A DNA stretch of 64,000 nt. It comes from Chloroflexaceae bacterium (GTDB lineage: Bacteria > Chloroflexota > Chloroflexia > Chloroflexales > Chloroflexaceae). The notes under the pieces are model-generated. The model was not told the DNA's origin, did not search any database, and saw nothing but the letters and a program-made list of their open reading frames with translations. A program made the position numbers and the translations under genes. Numbering within the stretch: the first letter of the stretch is position 1; every line of letters begins with the position of its first letter. This document shows positions 8,334-16,948 of the stretch, piece by piece. The DNA is taken from contig JANWYD010000007.1 in NCBI GenBank assembly GCA_025057155.1, positions 215,510 through 279,509 of the forward strand, written 5' to 3'.

Positions 8334-9143
8334 ATGCTCACATCAATACACCATCCGATGAGCACCGACCTCCTTTCAACTCCGCTATTCGCCGCCGTGC
8401 AACGCAGCGCCGAAGCCGACGGCAAGGCCGCCTACTTCCGTCTGCATCGCCACCGTTTTGCAGCCATGCTGCGGGCGATGGGCGACATCGGCGGCGCGGA
8501 GGTGCTGGAAGTGGGCGTCACCCCCGGGCAGTTCACCGAGTTGCTCGTCGGCGCGGGCGCTCGCGTTCGCGGCGTTGACCTTGATCCCGAACGGCGACAG
8601 GCGCTCTGGCAACGTCTCGGCGTCGAGGTGCGCCGCGCCAACCTGGAACGCGAGCCGCTGCCCTTCGCCGACGCCTGCGTTGACTGGGTGGTCTTCTCCG
8701 AAGTGCTCGAGCACCTGCTCTACTCGCCGCTGCCCGTACTGCGCGAGTTCTGGCGGGTGCTGCGTCCCGGCGGGCGCTTGCTTATCACTACGCCGAACGA
8801 ACTGTACCTCAAGAGCCGCCTGCGCACCATTCTGCGCGCCGCCCTCTGGCTCAGCCTGAGCACCCGCGACGAGTTCCGCCAGCAGATGCTGCTGGAGGGC
8901 GAGGCGCGCTACACCACCCACGCCCGCACCTACACCATGGGCGAGTTGACCTGGCTGGTGCAGCAGGCGGGCTTCCGCGTCATCCAGCGCCGCTTCGAGG
9001 CCCCCTGGGAGCGGGTGGGCCTCGAAGCGACCCGCCTGCGCACCGCCCCCCTCCGCGTGCTGGCCAAGGGCCTCTTCGCCGCCGCCACCGCTGCCGTCCC
9101 GCCGACGCGTTCGATGTTGCTGGTGGTGGGGCAGAGACCGTAG
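8334..9143 (+). CDS. SAM-dependent methyltransferase (class I)
   Basis: 269 residues from ATG 8334; an alternative ATG at 8358 (MSTDLLSTP) is equally plausible because neither has a clear ribosome-binding site. Motif I, VLEVGVTPGQFTELL, is near residue 62 and lacks the usual GxGxG spacing but has the E-V-G-x-T-P-G form. The acidic strand VRGVDLDPE, motif WVVFSEVLEHL and post-motif WRVLRPGGRLLITTPN follow in order. This is the Methyltransf_11 / UbiE-like Rossmann fold. The substrate is unknown. C-terminal residues resemble sugar or lipid methyltransferases but no partner gene is adjacent. Confidence 0.82.
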   Translation: MLTSIHHPMSTDLLSTPLFAAVQRSAEADGKAAYFRLHRHRFAAMLRAMGDIGGAEVLEVGVTPGQFTELLVGAGARVRGVDLDPERRQALWQRLGVEVRRANLEREPLPFADACVDWVVFSEVLEHLLYSPLPVLREFWRVLRPGGRLLITTPNELYLKSRLRTILRAALWLSLSTRDEFRQQMLLEGEARYTTHARTYTMGELTWLVQQAGFRVIQRRFEAPWERVGLEATRLRTAPLRVLAKGLFAAATAAVPPTRSMLLVVGQRP

Positions 9144-9279
9144 CCGCAAGGTCCGCCACCTTCTACGGCGCCCGCCCTGCCAGGTGAGCCGGCTATCCCT
9201 CGAACAACCTCGTTCCTGACGGCAGCCAGAACGGGATAAAAATAACGCGGAATCTCGGAAGAGATTCCGCGTTCCAATC

Positions 9280-9355
9280 TGGTGGAGCGAAGGGGATTCG
9301 AACCCCTGACCTCCTGCTTGCAAAGCAGGCGCTCTCCCAACTAAGCTACCGCCCC
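9280..9355 (-). tRNA. tRNA-Ala (anticodon UGC)
   Basis: Minus-strand cloverleaf with encoded CCA. The anticodon loop is TTTGCAA with anticodon UGC, and the T loop is TTCGAAT. The acceptor stem GGGGCGG/TCGCTCC contains the G3-U70 wobble, the identity element of alanine tRNA. Confidence 0.95.
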
Positions 9356-9587
9356 GAGTCTCAGACTAGTCTTGGCGCCAGGCAACCCCAATAGTTCCTC
9401 CACGGTTTTACAACCAGTTTGTGGAGGTGTAGAGGTGTGGAGATGCGAAGGTGAGGGCCAGACCATCAAGCTCTTCTGCGACGTGCCTGAGGTCATTCAC
9501 GATCAATGGTTAGCCGGCGCCCTGATCAGCGAAAAGGCAAAAGGTAAAAGTGTGCGTCACCTTTCACCCTTTGCCTTTGCCAGACCC

Positions 9588-9664
<77 letters not shown>

Positions 9665-9678
9665 CTGCACCACTGCCG

Positions 9679-9707
9679 AGTATAGCACACGGCAGGGGGG
9701 GTGTCAA
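9679..9707 (-). promoter_or_regulatory. Promoter of the Ile-Ala tRNA unit
   Basis: TTGACA (9707-9702), 17-bp spacer, TATACT (9684-9679) on the minus strand. Transcription should start about seven bases before the tRNA-Ile 5' end. The -35 is perfect and the -10 has one mismatch. Confidence 0.8.
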
Positions 9708-9711
9708 ATCC

Positions 9712-9963
9712 TTAGTCCGTCTCCAGTTCAGCCTGCAGAGCGTTAATGGCGATGCGCACCTGGCGCGCCCGCTCTTCGAGGGTGGCGACCATAGCCCGCG
9801 CAGCGGACAACCGCGCGGCGCGCGCCCCCGCGACGGCGCCTGCCGGCACCTGTTCGGCCTCCAGGCGCTGAACCGATTGCCGGGCCAGTTCGATGCTTGG
9901 CGTGAGCGAGGCGAGTCGCTGGCTAAGTTGCGCGACCCGGCTGTGGAAGAAGCTCTCGGTCAT
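9712..9963 (-). CDS. Small coiled-coil protein, 83 aa
   Basis: The ATG at 9963 (MTESFFHSRVAQL) has a GGGGAG ribosome-binding site 11 bases upstream. The chain is nearly all helical, rich in Ala, Arg, Glu and Leu with heptad spacing (LSQRLASLTPSIELARQSVQRLEAE), so two coiled-coil helices joined near residue 40 are likely. No family was recognised. A perfect 13-bp palindrome lies in the leader 29 bases upstream of the start, suggesting regulation by a dimeric repressor or an RNA hairpin. A longer frame to 10038 would read through that palindrome and is less likely. Confidence 0.55.
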   Translation of the reverse strand: MTESFFHSRVAQLSQRLASLTPSIELARQSVQRLEAEQVPAGAVAGARAARLSAARAMVATLEERARQVRIAINALQAELETD

Positions 9964-9991
9964 AGGCTGATAGTTCTCCCCTCCATTGAGC

Positions 9992-10019
9992 GGCCCCATC
10001 ATCAGGTGATGATGGGGCC
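9992..10019 (-). promoter_or_regulatory. Perfect 13-bp inverted repeat in the leader of the coiled-coil gene
   Basis: GGCCCCATCATCA, two bases, then its exact complement TGATGATGGGGCC. It is a candidate operator or a 5'-UTR hairpin next to the ribosome-binding site of the 83-aa gene. Confidence 0.55.
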
Positions 10020-10226
10020 ATGTCACGCTCCTGTGCAATGAGTGATGGCGCTGGCGCGATCCTGGATTGTAGGTTGCGGATTGAGCGTATATCTGGATAT
10101 GCCTGGCGTCATGCTCCTTCTTGCGCCAGCGTCATGAAATGCATTGCTTATAGTATACCACAATCATCCGCCTTTTGCACAGGTTGCGAACAGGAAAATG
10201 GTGCGAAAGGTGTTCAAAGAGGGGGG

Positions 10227-10255
10227 GGTCTGGGAGGGCCTGGCCCTCCCAGACC
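10227..10255 (-). terminator. Terminator hairpin after acuI-like gene
   Basis: GGTCTGGGAGGGC pairs perfectly with GCCCTCCCAGACC over a CTG loop, 29 bases beyond the stop codon of the reductase. A second GGGGAACCC/GACGTTCCC half-palindrome lies between them. No U-tract. Confidence 0.55.
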
Positions 10256-10283
10256 CTGCGGGGAACCCGACGTTCCCTATTCT

Positions 10284-11279
10284 TCATGCGTTCACATCCA
10301 CCACGATGCGCCCGCGCACCTGGCCCTGGGTGATGGTCTCGCTGTACTCCGGCACGGCCGACATCGGAATCACCTGGGTGAGCCGATCAATCAGCTCGCC
10401 GGGGAGGTCGCGGGCGATGCGCGCCCAGGCTTCACGGCGCTGTTCGGGGGGGACCATCACCGACTCGACGCCAATAAGTTGCACGCCCCGCAGGATGAAG
10501 GGGAAGACCGAGGTGGTAAATTCGGCCCCGCCGGCGTTGCCGCAGGCCGCCACGACGCCGTAGTAGGCCACTGAGCGGAAGATGCCCCCCAGCACCGCGC
10601 CGCCTACCGTGTCCACCGCTCCGGCCCAGCGTTCGCTCTCCAACGGGCGGCCTGGCGCGGTCAGCACGGCGCGGTCAATCACCGAGGCGGCCCCCAGGCT
10701 CTTGAGATACTCTTCTTCCTGGAGCCGCCCGGTGGCGGCTACTACCTGATAGCCAGCGCGGGCCAGCAGGGCCACGGCCACGCTGCCCACGCCCCCCGCG
10801 GCGCCCGTCACCAGCACTTCGCGCCCGCCGGGCCGCACCCCGTGACGCTCCAGCGCCTGCACGCATAGCATGGCGGTAAAGCCGGCTGTGCCGATGGCCA
10901 TGGCCTGGCGCAGGCTCATCCCCTCCGGCAGCGGCACCAGCCAGTCGGCCTTGACCCGGTTGAGCTGGCTGTAGCCGCCCCAGTGCCGCTCGCCAACCCC
11001 CCAGCCGGTCAGCACCACCTGGTCGCCCGGCTTGTACTGCGGCGAAGCTGACTCGACCACCGTGCCGGCGAAGTCAATGCCCGGAGCCATGGGCGTTGAA
11101 CGCAGGATCTTGCCCTTCCCCGTAACCGCCAGCCCGTCCTTGAAGTTCAGCGTTGAGTACGCGACCCGCACCAGCACCTCGCCAGGCGGAAGGTCGCTCA
11201 CCGGCACGTCACGCACCTCGACGCGGCGCGACCCGCCGCTCTCGTCCACCACCAGGGCGCGAAAGGTCTCGTCGCTCAT
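10284..11279 (-). CDS. AcuI/YhdH-type acrylyl-CoA reductase or quinone oxidoreductase
   Basis: 331 residues from ATG 11279 (MSDETFRALVV), which has AAGGAGG seven bases upstream; the longer frame to 11363 is rejected. It is a medium-chain dehydrogenase/reductase without zinc ligands. The N-terminal GroES-like domain contains STLNFKDGLAVTGKGKI and APGIDFAGTV, and the Rossmann motif VLVTGAAGGVGSVAVALL lies near residue 150. These match the YhdH/AcuI subfamily, which reduces acryloyl-CoA to propionyl-CoA with NADPH, relevant to propionate/3-hydroxypropionate metabolism. Substrate assignment is by family only. It is transcribed divergently from the VOC protein from a near-consensus promoter at 11305-11333. 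Confidence 0.85.
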   Translation of the reverse strand: MSDETFRALVVDESGGSRRVEVRDVPVSDLPPGEVLVRVAYSTLNFKDGLAVTGKGKILRSTPMAPGIDFAGTVVESASPQYKPGDQVVLTGWGVGERHWGGYSQLNRVKADWLVPLPEGMSLRQAMAIGTAGFTAMLCVQALERHGVRPGGREVLVTGAAGGVGSVAVALLARAGYQVVAATGRLQEEEYLKSLGAASVIDRAVLTAPGRPLESERWAGAVDTVGGAVLGGIFRSVAYYGVVAACGNAGGAEFTTSVFPFILRGVQLIGVESVMVPPEQRREAWARIARDLPGELIDRLTQVIPMSAVPEYSETITQGQVRGRIVVDVNA

Positions 11280-11304
11280 GTTGTCCTCCTTGACACGTTG
11301 CTGG

Positions 11305-11333
11305 ATTATAATAGAGCCGTGTCGCTTTGCCAA
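11305..11333 (-). promoter_or_regulatory. Promoter of the AcuI-like gene
   Basis: TTGGCA (11333-11328), 17-bp spacer, TATAAT (11310-11305) on the minus strand; a start near 11298 gives a leader of about 19 bases including the ribosome-binding site. Confidence 0.8.
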
Positions 11334-11361
11334 CTTCGCCAGATTGGGATGGAGCAAGCCC

Positions 11362-12129
11362 ATGATACGAGGAATCGACCACGTCGTGATCCTGGTGACG
11401 GACCTCGCGCAGGCGGTGCGGGACTACGAGGCCCTGGGCTTCCGGGTGGCGCCGGGCGGCGCCCATAGCGATGGAGCGACCCACAACGCGCTGATTGGCT
11501 TTGCCGACGGCACCTATCTGGAGTTGCTGGCCTTCGTGCGGGAGGCGCCCGAGCATCGCTGGTGGCGCCACGTCGCCGCGGGCGAGGGCCTGATCGAGTT
11601 CGCCCTGCTGGCCGGCGAGATCGAGGCCGCCGTGGCCGGGGCGGCGGCGCGGGGGCTGCACCTCGATGGCCCCTTCAGCGGCGGGCGCGAGCGGCCCGAT
11701 GGCGTCCACATCCACTGGCAGAGCGCCTTCCCCGTTGCACCTGAGTTGCCGTTCCTCTGCGGCGATGTGACGCCCCGCGATCTGCGCGTGCCCCACGGCG
11801 AGGATTGCCACCATCCCAATGGCATTACTGGCATTGGTCGCATGAGCGTGGCCGTAACCGACATCGACAGCAGCGCCGCCCTCTACGCCGAGTTGCTCGG
11901 CCACGGGCCGACGATGGAGCCGGGGCGCCGTATCTTCAAACTGGGACCGCATCACGTCGCCCTCCAGGCCCCCGGCGCCGAGCTGGCCGACCATGTGCTG
12001 ATCGAGGCGCGACTGGCCACCCGCGGACCGGGCATCGCCGGCCTGGTGCTGCGCCGCGACCATATGCCGGGCGAGCCGCAACCCCTTGATCCCGCCCTGA
12101 CCCACGGCGCGGCCATTGCCGTCGCGTAA
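11362..12129 (+). CDS. VOC (glyoxalase-fold) protein
   Basis: 255 residues from ATG 11362 (MIRGIDHVVILVTDL), with GGAG 11 bases before. The start IDHVVILVTDLAQAVRDYEALGF is the first beta-alpha-beta unit of the vicinal oxygen chelate fold. A second copy begins near residue 158 (GIGRMSVAVTDIDSSAALYAELLG), so the protein is a fused two-module VOC, like the glyoxalase-like DUF domain proteins. His7 and Glu53 (TYLELLAF) are likely metal ligands. No substrate can be assigned. It is divergent from the reductase and separated from it by 82 bp. Confidence 0.8.
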   Translation: MIRGIDHVVILVTDLAQAVRDYEALGFRVAPGGAHSDGATHNALIGFADGTYLELLAFVREAPEHRWWRHVAAGEGLIEFALLAGEIEAAVAGAAARGLHLDGPFSGGRERPDGVHIHWQSAFPVAPELPFLCGDVTPRDLRVPHGEDCHHPNGITGIGRMSVAVTDIDSSAALYAELLGHGPTMEPGRRIFKLGPHHVALQAPGAELADHVLIEARLATRGPGIAGLVLRRDHMPGEPQPLDPALTHGAAIAVA

Positions 12130-12150
12130 GGGGGCCTCGGCTGTTCTGGC

Positions 12151-12252
12151 CAGTGGAGGTGTGGAGCTGTGGAGCTGTGGAGCTGGATCTTTAAGTTTAT
12201 GATAAAAGATCTGAAAACACCTCTACACCTCTACACCTCCACACCTCCACAC
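12151..12252. repeat. GTGGAG-type minirepeat, inverted pair
   Basis: GTGGAGGTGTGGAGCTGTGG-type tract at about 12152-12187 faces a complementary ACACCTCTACACCTCCACAC tract at 12221-12252 across an AT-rich centre containing AAGATC-type palindromic bases. Related GTGGAGGTG tracts occur at 9420-9447 and 25660-25736. Confidence 0.6.
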
Positions 12253-12275
12253 TTCTTGCCGGACCAGACGCGCCT

Positions 12276-13295
12276 ATGATCCCCGACCGCAACGCGCTGC
12301 TCGACCTGCTGCTGGCCCTTCAGGCGCGGATCCGCGACGCGGTGGTCGCGGCGTGCGAACGCCAGGCCATCGCCGATCTCTCGGGCGTGGCCGAAGATGA
12401 GGCTCAGGGCGACACGATCTACGCTGTTGACCGCGTGGGCGAGGCGACGCTGCTGGCCTTCTTCGCCGAACATGTGGCCCCGCGCTGGCCGCTGGTGTTG
12501 ATCGCCGAGGGTCTGCCCGCCGGCCAGATCACCCTCCCTGAAGGTCTGCCCGAAACCGAGGCGCTGATCCGGGTGATCGTTGACCCGATTGACGGCACCC
12601 GCGGCCTGATGTACCAGAAACGCTCCGCCTGGTCCCTGGCCGGGGCAGCGCCCAACCTGGGGCCGGCGACGCGACTGAGCGACATCGAAATCGCCGCGCA
12701 GACCGAGATCCCCCTGGTGAAACAACACCTTTGCGACGTGCTCTGGGCTGTAAGGGGCGAGCCGGTCCACGCCGTGCGGGTCAACCGTCTCAGCGGGGAA
12801 CGGAGCCCGCTGCACCTGCGGCCCTCCGCCGCGCCGAGCATCGCCCACGGCTTCGCCACCATCAGCCGTTTCTTCCCCGGCGCGCGCGATGAACTGGCCG
12901 CGATTGACGAGGCGGTGGTCCGGGCGACCCTTGGCCCGCCCCGGCCCGGCAAGGCCCACTGCTTCGAGGATCAATATATCTGCACCGGCGGGCAGCTCTA
13001 CGAACTGATTGCCGGCCACGACCGCTTCGTGGCCGACCTTCGCCCCCTCCTCGAGCGCCACCTGGCGACCCGCGGCGAGAGCCTGGGGATCTGCTGCCAC
13101 CCCTACGACATCTGTACCGCCCTGATTGCCCGCCAGGCAGGCGTGTTGCTCACCGATGAGCGCGGAGGCGAACTTGATCCGCCCCTGGTCGTTGATGCCG
13201 ACGTCGCCTGGATCGGCTACGCCAACCCCGCCATTCGCGCCCAGGTCGAACCGGCGCTGCTGGGAGAACTGCGCCGCCGCGGGCTGATTGGTTGA
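12276..13295 (+). CDS. Inositol monophosphatase-family protein
   Basis: 339 residues from ATG 12276. The metal-binding signature [12 protein letters not shown] lies near residue 105, and LIAEGLPA near 75 takes the place of the usual GEE motif. The C-terminal motif [15 protein letters not shown] near residue 285 corresponds to WDxxA in the family, with D retained. These are the ligands of the Li-sensitive Mg-dependent phosphatase fold (IMPase/FBPase). It is longer than typical (about 260 aa), with an insertion at residues 115-220. Six bases separate it from the GHMP-kinase-like gene, so the two form an operon and may act on one sugar or cyclitol phosphate. Confidence 0.75.
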   Translation: MIPDRNALLDLLLALQARIRDAVVAACERQAIADLSGVAEDEAQGDTIYAVDRVGEATLLAFFAEHVAPRWPLVLIAEGLPAGQITLPEGLPETEALIRVIVDPIDGTRGLMYQKRSAWSLAGAAPNLGPATRLSDIEIAAQTEIPLVKQHLCDVLWAVRGEPVHAVRVNRLSGERSPLHLRPSAAPSIAHGFATISRFFPGARDELAAIDEAVVRATLGPPRPGKAHCFEDQYICTGGQLYELIAGHDRFVADLRPLLERHLATRGESLGICCHPYDICTALIARQAGVLLTDERGGELDPPLVVDADVAWIGYANPAIRAQVEPALLGELRRRGLIG

Positions 13296-13301
13296 GCGAC
13301 G

Positions 13302-14660
13302 ATGCCCACGGCATTCGACCACTTCATCACCGTGGCGCGCGGGCTGCGCGGCGACTTCTTCGACCCGCACCGGCCCATTATCGCCGCCCGCGCCCCTGGC
13401 TGGGTGGACCTGCTCGGCGGCGCGGCGGCGCCCGCCGGGGCGCTGGCCCTGGGCTGGCCCCTGGGAGTGATCGCCTGTGTCGCCGCGCAGCCCGACCCGG
13501 CGCCACGCATCGTGGTTCGCGACGAGGCCGGAGAGACCGCCACCCTGCCCCTTGCCAATCTGGTGGACGGCGAGGGCGCCCCGCGGCCCTACGCCGAGGT
13601 GAGCGCGCTACTCGCCAGGCGCCCGCCGCACCTGCGGCTCATCGGCGCGGTCTGGCTGGCGCTAATGCGCGAGGAGTTCATGCGCTTCCCGGAGGGCGCG
13701 CGGCTGCTGGTGCGCCCTCACCACGGCCCCGGCGCGACCATCAGCCTGCTGGCGGCGATGGCCCAGGCCCTGGTCGCGCTGGCCGGCGCGCGCCTGGCCC
13801 CGCGCGAACTGGGGCTGACCTGCCAGACCGCCCTTGGGCGAGTGGTGCATCCGGACCATTCTCACAGCGCCCTGGGGGCGCTGGTCAGCGTATGCGCCCC
13901 GGCCAGCGCCCTGCTGCTGTTGCATCCGCAGCCGGCGTGGATCTGGGGCTACCTGCACCTGCCGCCGGGAACGGCGATCTGGGCCGTGCGCGTGGGCGAG
14001 GGGCCGGGTCCGGGCGCGCCGGCCTTTACCCGCGTCGCCACGGCAATGGCCTACCGCCTGGCCGCCGAGGCCGAGGATCTGACTCTCGCCGATGCTGACG
14101 CCCGCTGGCAGGGCTATCTGGCTAACATCGGCCCTGACCGCTTCGAGCGCCACCTGCGCGACCTGCTGCCTGCCAGCCTGCGCGGACGCACCTTTCGCGC
14201 CCGCTACGGGCCGCTCCCCGGACTGGCGCTCGACCCTGCGCGGAGCTACCCGGTGCGGGCCAGCGCGGCCCTGGCAGTGGACGAGCACCTGCGCGGGCGG
14301 CTGGCGCTCGCGCTGCTGCGGGCCGCGGCAAGCAAGGATCAACGCGACGATGACCTGATGCTGGTGGGCGAACTGATGCTGCGCTCACACTGGGCGCAGC
14401 GGGCAGCGGGCTACGGCGACGCGCACGCCGACCAGCTGGTCAGCCGCGTGTATGGAACGGGCCTGGCGCGGGGGCTGTACGGCGCGCGGGCCGCTGTGGC
14501 CGAGAGCGGCGCAACCATAGCGGCGCTGGGGCGCGTCGAGGCCGAAGGCGCGTTGCGGAGCATCGCCGAACGCTATGCCGCCGAGGTCAACCTGCCGGTG
14601 ACGCTTTACGGGGGAAGCATCTCCGGGTGCGCTGTAGCGGGAGAGCGGCGGATTACGTGA
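13302..14660 (+). CDS. GHMP-kinase-like protein (galactokinase-related)
   Basis: 452 residues. Motif 1 appears as ARAPGWVDLLGG near residue 30, where galactokinases have APGRVNLIGEH. The region expected to hold the glycine-rich GLSSSA loop reads RPHHGPGATISLLAAMAQAL near residue 142, with no serine cluster, and the C-terminal region AASKDQRDDDLMLVGELMLRSH resembles the galactokinase helix that follows motif 3. The protein is therefore a GHMP-fold homologue with degenerate ATP-binding loops, possibly a divergent kinase or non-catalytic. It is the second gene of the phosphatase operon. Its last eight bases overlap the end of the convergent phnX gene. Confidence 0.6.
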   Translation: MPTAFDHFITVARGLRGDFFDPHRPIIAARAPGWVDLLGGAAAPAGALALGWPLGVIACVAAQPDPAPRIVVRDEAGETATLPLANLVDGEGAPRPYAEVSALLARRPPHLRLIGAVWLALMREEFMRFPEGARLLVRPHHGPGATISLLAAMAQALVALAGARLAPRELGLTCQTALGRVVHPDHSHSALGALVSVCAPASALLLLHPQPAWIWGYLHLPPGTAIWAVRVGEGPGPGAPAFTRVATAMAYRLAAEAEDLTLADADARWQGYLANIGPDRFERHLRDLLPASLRGRTFRARYGPLPGLALDPARSYPVRASAALAVDEHLRGRLALALLRAAASKDQRDDDLMLVGELMLRSHWAQRAAGYGDAHADQLVSRVYGTGLARGLYGARAAVAESGATIAALGRVEAEGALRSIAERYAAEVNLPVTLYGGSISGCAVAGERRIT

Positions 14661-15489
14661 GCGGCGTCTCGCCCCGGTGCAGGCGGGCCTCAAGCGCATC
14701 AATCGCACCTGGCAGATCCCGGACCCCTTCGATCACCAGGTGCGCGCCGGCAGCCAGAAGTTGCCCCCCGATGCGCGCGTGGGCATCGGCGCGCTCCTGC
14801 GGGGTCAGGGCGGCCACCTCCGCGGCGGTCAAGCCCAGCGGGCTGCCAGTCAGGGTCACGCCCACCGTCCACATGCCGGCGTTCAGCCCCTCTTCCATAT
14901 CCACCGGCGTATCGCCGACCTTGACCAGAGCGGCCATGGGGTAGACGCCCAGGCGCATAGCGTTCAGGAAACACATCCAGGGAGCAGGGCGTCCGGCGGG
15001 AACGTCGTCGGAGCACACCAGGCAATCGGGGGCGTAGCCCCGCACAGCGGCGGCGGGGGCGAGCACGTCCATCATGCTGCGCAGGTAGCCGGTGGTCGAG
15101 CCGATCTTGAGGCCGCGCTCACGCAACTCCGCCAGGGCCTCGAGCAGGCCGGGGATGGGATCGGCGTAGTCCGCCAGGACCGCCAGTTGCAAAGGCACGA
15201 AGCGGGCGAACAGGTCCTTGATGTCCCCCGCGGTCGGCGACGCCCCGTGAACGGACTCCCAGGCCGCGGCGACCGCCGGGCGGGCCAGGATGGCCCGCAG
15301 GTGTTCCTTCTTCATCAGGCCCATGCCGGCGCGCGCATCCTCGACGGTGATCGGCACTCCCCGTTCGGCGAACAAGCGCACGAAGACGGCGGTCGGGGCG
15401 AACGAGCCGTGGTCCACGGCGGTTCCCGCCCAGTCGAGGATGACGGCCCGAATGGGGCCGCGGTAGGGGCGGTGGGTGATGGTGGTCAT
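14653..15489 (-). CDS. phnX: Phosphonoacetaldehyde hydrolase
   Basis: 278 residues from ATG 15489 with AGGAG upstream; the longer frame to 15711 reads into a repeat. HAD-superfamily motif I is AVILDWAGTAVDHGSFAPT near residue 17 (the nucleophile Asp of DWAGT), followed by the PhnX cap signature ARAGMGLMKKEHLRAIL with the Schiff-base lysine, then GSTTGY (motif II) and KVGDTPVDMEEG (motif IV). The enzyme cleaves the C-P bond of phosphonoacetaldehyde to acetaldehyde and phosphate. PhnW (2-aminoethylphosphonate transaminase) is not in the window, but an importer resembling the AEP type lies 2 kb away on the same strand. Confidence 0.92.
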   Translation of the reverse strand: MTTITHRPYRGPIRAVILDWAGTAVDHGSFAPTAVFVRLFAERGVPITVEDARAGMGLMKKEHLRAILARPAVAAAWESVHGASPTAGDIKDLFARFVPLQLAVLADYADPIPGLLEALAELRERGLKIGSTTGYLRSMMDVLAPAAAVRGYAPDCLVCSDDVPAGRPAPWMCFLNAMRLGVYPMAALVKVGDTPVDMEEGLNAGMWTVGVTLTGSPLGLTAAEVAALTPQERADAHARIGGQLLAAGAHLVIEGVRDLPGAIDALEARLHRGETPLT

Positions 15490-15560
15490 GACTGGCTCCT
15501 GTGCGGTCCAGCCGCATGAGCTTGAGGTGAGTGCGGGTGATTCCTCATTCTCCCCCAGCC

Positions 15561-15593
15561 CCCTGCTTCTCCACCCCGGGTGGAGAAGCAGGG
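15561..15593. terminator. Strong palindrome upstream of phnX
   Basis: CCCTGCTTCTCCACCC and its exact complement separated by one base. It lies between the regulator stop codon (15686) and phnX (15489) on the same strand, so it may limit read-through between them. A GCGGGGAAACC-C-GGTTTCCCCGC palindrome follows at about 15643-15666. Confidence 0.5.
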
Positions 15594-15685
15594 AGCGCCG
15601 AGTGCTGCGAGGGGGGGAGGGGGAGGAGCGGCGCCCTCGAAAGGCGGGGAAACCCGGTTTCCCCGCCCCCGCATCCGAAGTGGCG

Positions 15686-16948
15686 TCAGCCTCGCCTGTG
15701 TCCCGCCCCATTCAGCCTGTGCGCGCCCAGCCCGTCCAGCGCCTCGGCGATGCCGCTCTGGAGCGTGCTGCGGGTAATGATCCCGCTCAGATCGACCCCC
15801 AGGGTGACCAGAGTCTGGGCTACTTCAGGGCGGATACCGGTGAGGATCACCTGCGCGCCAAGCAGTTTGACCGCCTGCGCTGCGCGGATCAGGGCGTTTG
15901 CCACCTGGGTGTCAATCACCGGCACCCCGGTAATGTCAATGATCGCGGTGCTGGCGTGCTGCTCGGCAACCCCGGCGAGCAGCGTTTCCACCACCAGTTG
16001 CGCGCGGTTGCTGTCAACGCTGCCAATCAGGGGCATGGCAACGACCCCCTCGGCAATCGGGATGAGCGGGGTCGAAAGCTCGCGCAGCGCGGCCTGCTGG
16101 GCCCGAATGACCAGCTCCTGCAACTCCTGGCGCTCCTGTTCGCGCCGCTGCTCCTCGGTGAGATCGCGTACAAAGCTGATAAACACGTTCGACCCATCCG
16201 GTCCATCGAGCCGGTAGGACACGGTGCCCACGGGAACAACACTGCCATCGCTCCGCCTGTAGCGGGTTGCAAGGCGCACCACGCCTCGCTCGATGAGTTG
16301 CTGGAAATGGATCTGCACTTTTTCCGGCTCTTCGGCAACGAGACCGGGGCCAAAGGCGCCGATCAGGTCGTTCGCGCCGCGCAGGGCATGCATGGCCGGA
16401 TTGGCGTAGATATAGTACCCCTGCGCGTCGGCAATCACGATCCCATCCGGTGCTCGTTCAACCAGATTCTTGAATATGTGCAACTCGGCTTCGCGCTGCT
16501 GTTCTACACTGATGTCGCGGATGATTGATGCGTAGGCGAACGGGTTGCCCTCGCCATCGCGAAGCAGCACGGCCGAGATCTCGGCCGGAAAGCGCCGTCC
16601 GTGCCGGTCCTGCTGCTCGACTGTACCGCGCCAGAAGCCCTGCGCGGCGATCTCCTGGCTGATCGTCTCAAGGCGGGCCAGAGACTCTGGCGGGTAGAAA
16701 ACGCGCCAATCCACGCCGATAATCTCATCCCCATACCCGAAAAGCTTGCGGTAGGCAGGATTGGCGTAGGTTATTCGCCCATCGCTCCCCGAAATCCCGA
16801 TAGCATCCGGGGCATGTTCGAAAAGAGTTTCAAAAATGCGGAGTCGCTGTTGCTGCTGTTGGAATGTAGCATCATCAATGGATGCGTTGGCCTGAGGCGC
16901 CGGCGTTGCGCCGGGAGAGCGAGGGTCGTTGGAGGACGTAGCGGGCAT
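15686..16948 (-). CDS. PAS-PAS-STAS regulator (RsbR-like)
   Basis: 420 residues from ATG 16948 (MPATSSNDPRSPG) with GAGGAG nine bases upstream. PAS domain 1 spans about residues 35-150 (FEHAPDAIGISGSDGRITYANPAYRKLFGY), PAS 2 about 160-285 (VERAPDGIVIADAQGYYIYANPAM). A short helix rich in Gln/Glu (EEQRREQERQELQELV) leads to a STAS domain at about 310-410 (AIIDITGVPVIDTQVANALIRAAQAV), where T in DITGVP and D-T-Q are the sites phosphorylated in stressosome RsbR proteins. It probably senses a small ligand or redox state and acts by partner switching. It sits between the phn importer and phnX on the same strand. Confidence 0.82.
   Translation of the reverse strand: MPATSSNDPRSPGATPAPQANASIDDATFQQQQQRLRIFETLFEHAPDAIGISGSDGRITYANPAYRKLFGYGDEIIGVDWRVFYPPESLARLETISQEIAAQGFWRGTVEQQDRHGRRFPAEISAVLLRDGEGNPFAYASIIRDISVEQQREAELHIFKNLVERAPDGIVIADAQGYYIYANPAMHALRGANDLIGAFGPGLVAEEPEKVQIHFQQLIERGVVRLATRYRRSDGSVVPVGTVSYRLDGPDGSNVFISFVRDLTEEQRREQERQELQELVIRAQQAALRELSTPLIPIAEGVVAMPLIGSVDSNRAQLVVETLLAGVAEQHASTAIIDITGVPVIDTQVANALIRAAQAVKLLGAQVILTGIRPEVAQTLVTLGVDLSGIITRSTLQSGIAEALDGLGAHRLNGAGHRRG

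Noticed and set aside
11290..11310. Plus-strand promoter TTGACA...TATAAT for the VOC gene
   Set aside because: Spacing is only about 11 bp; the same bases make a proper 17-bp promoter on the minus strand for the AcuI-like gene.
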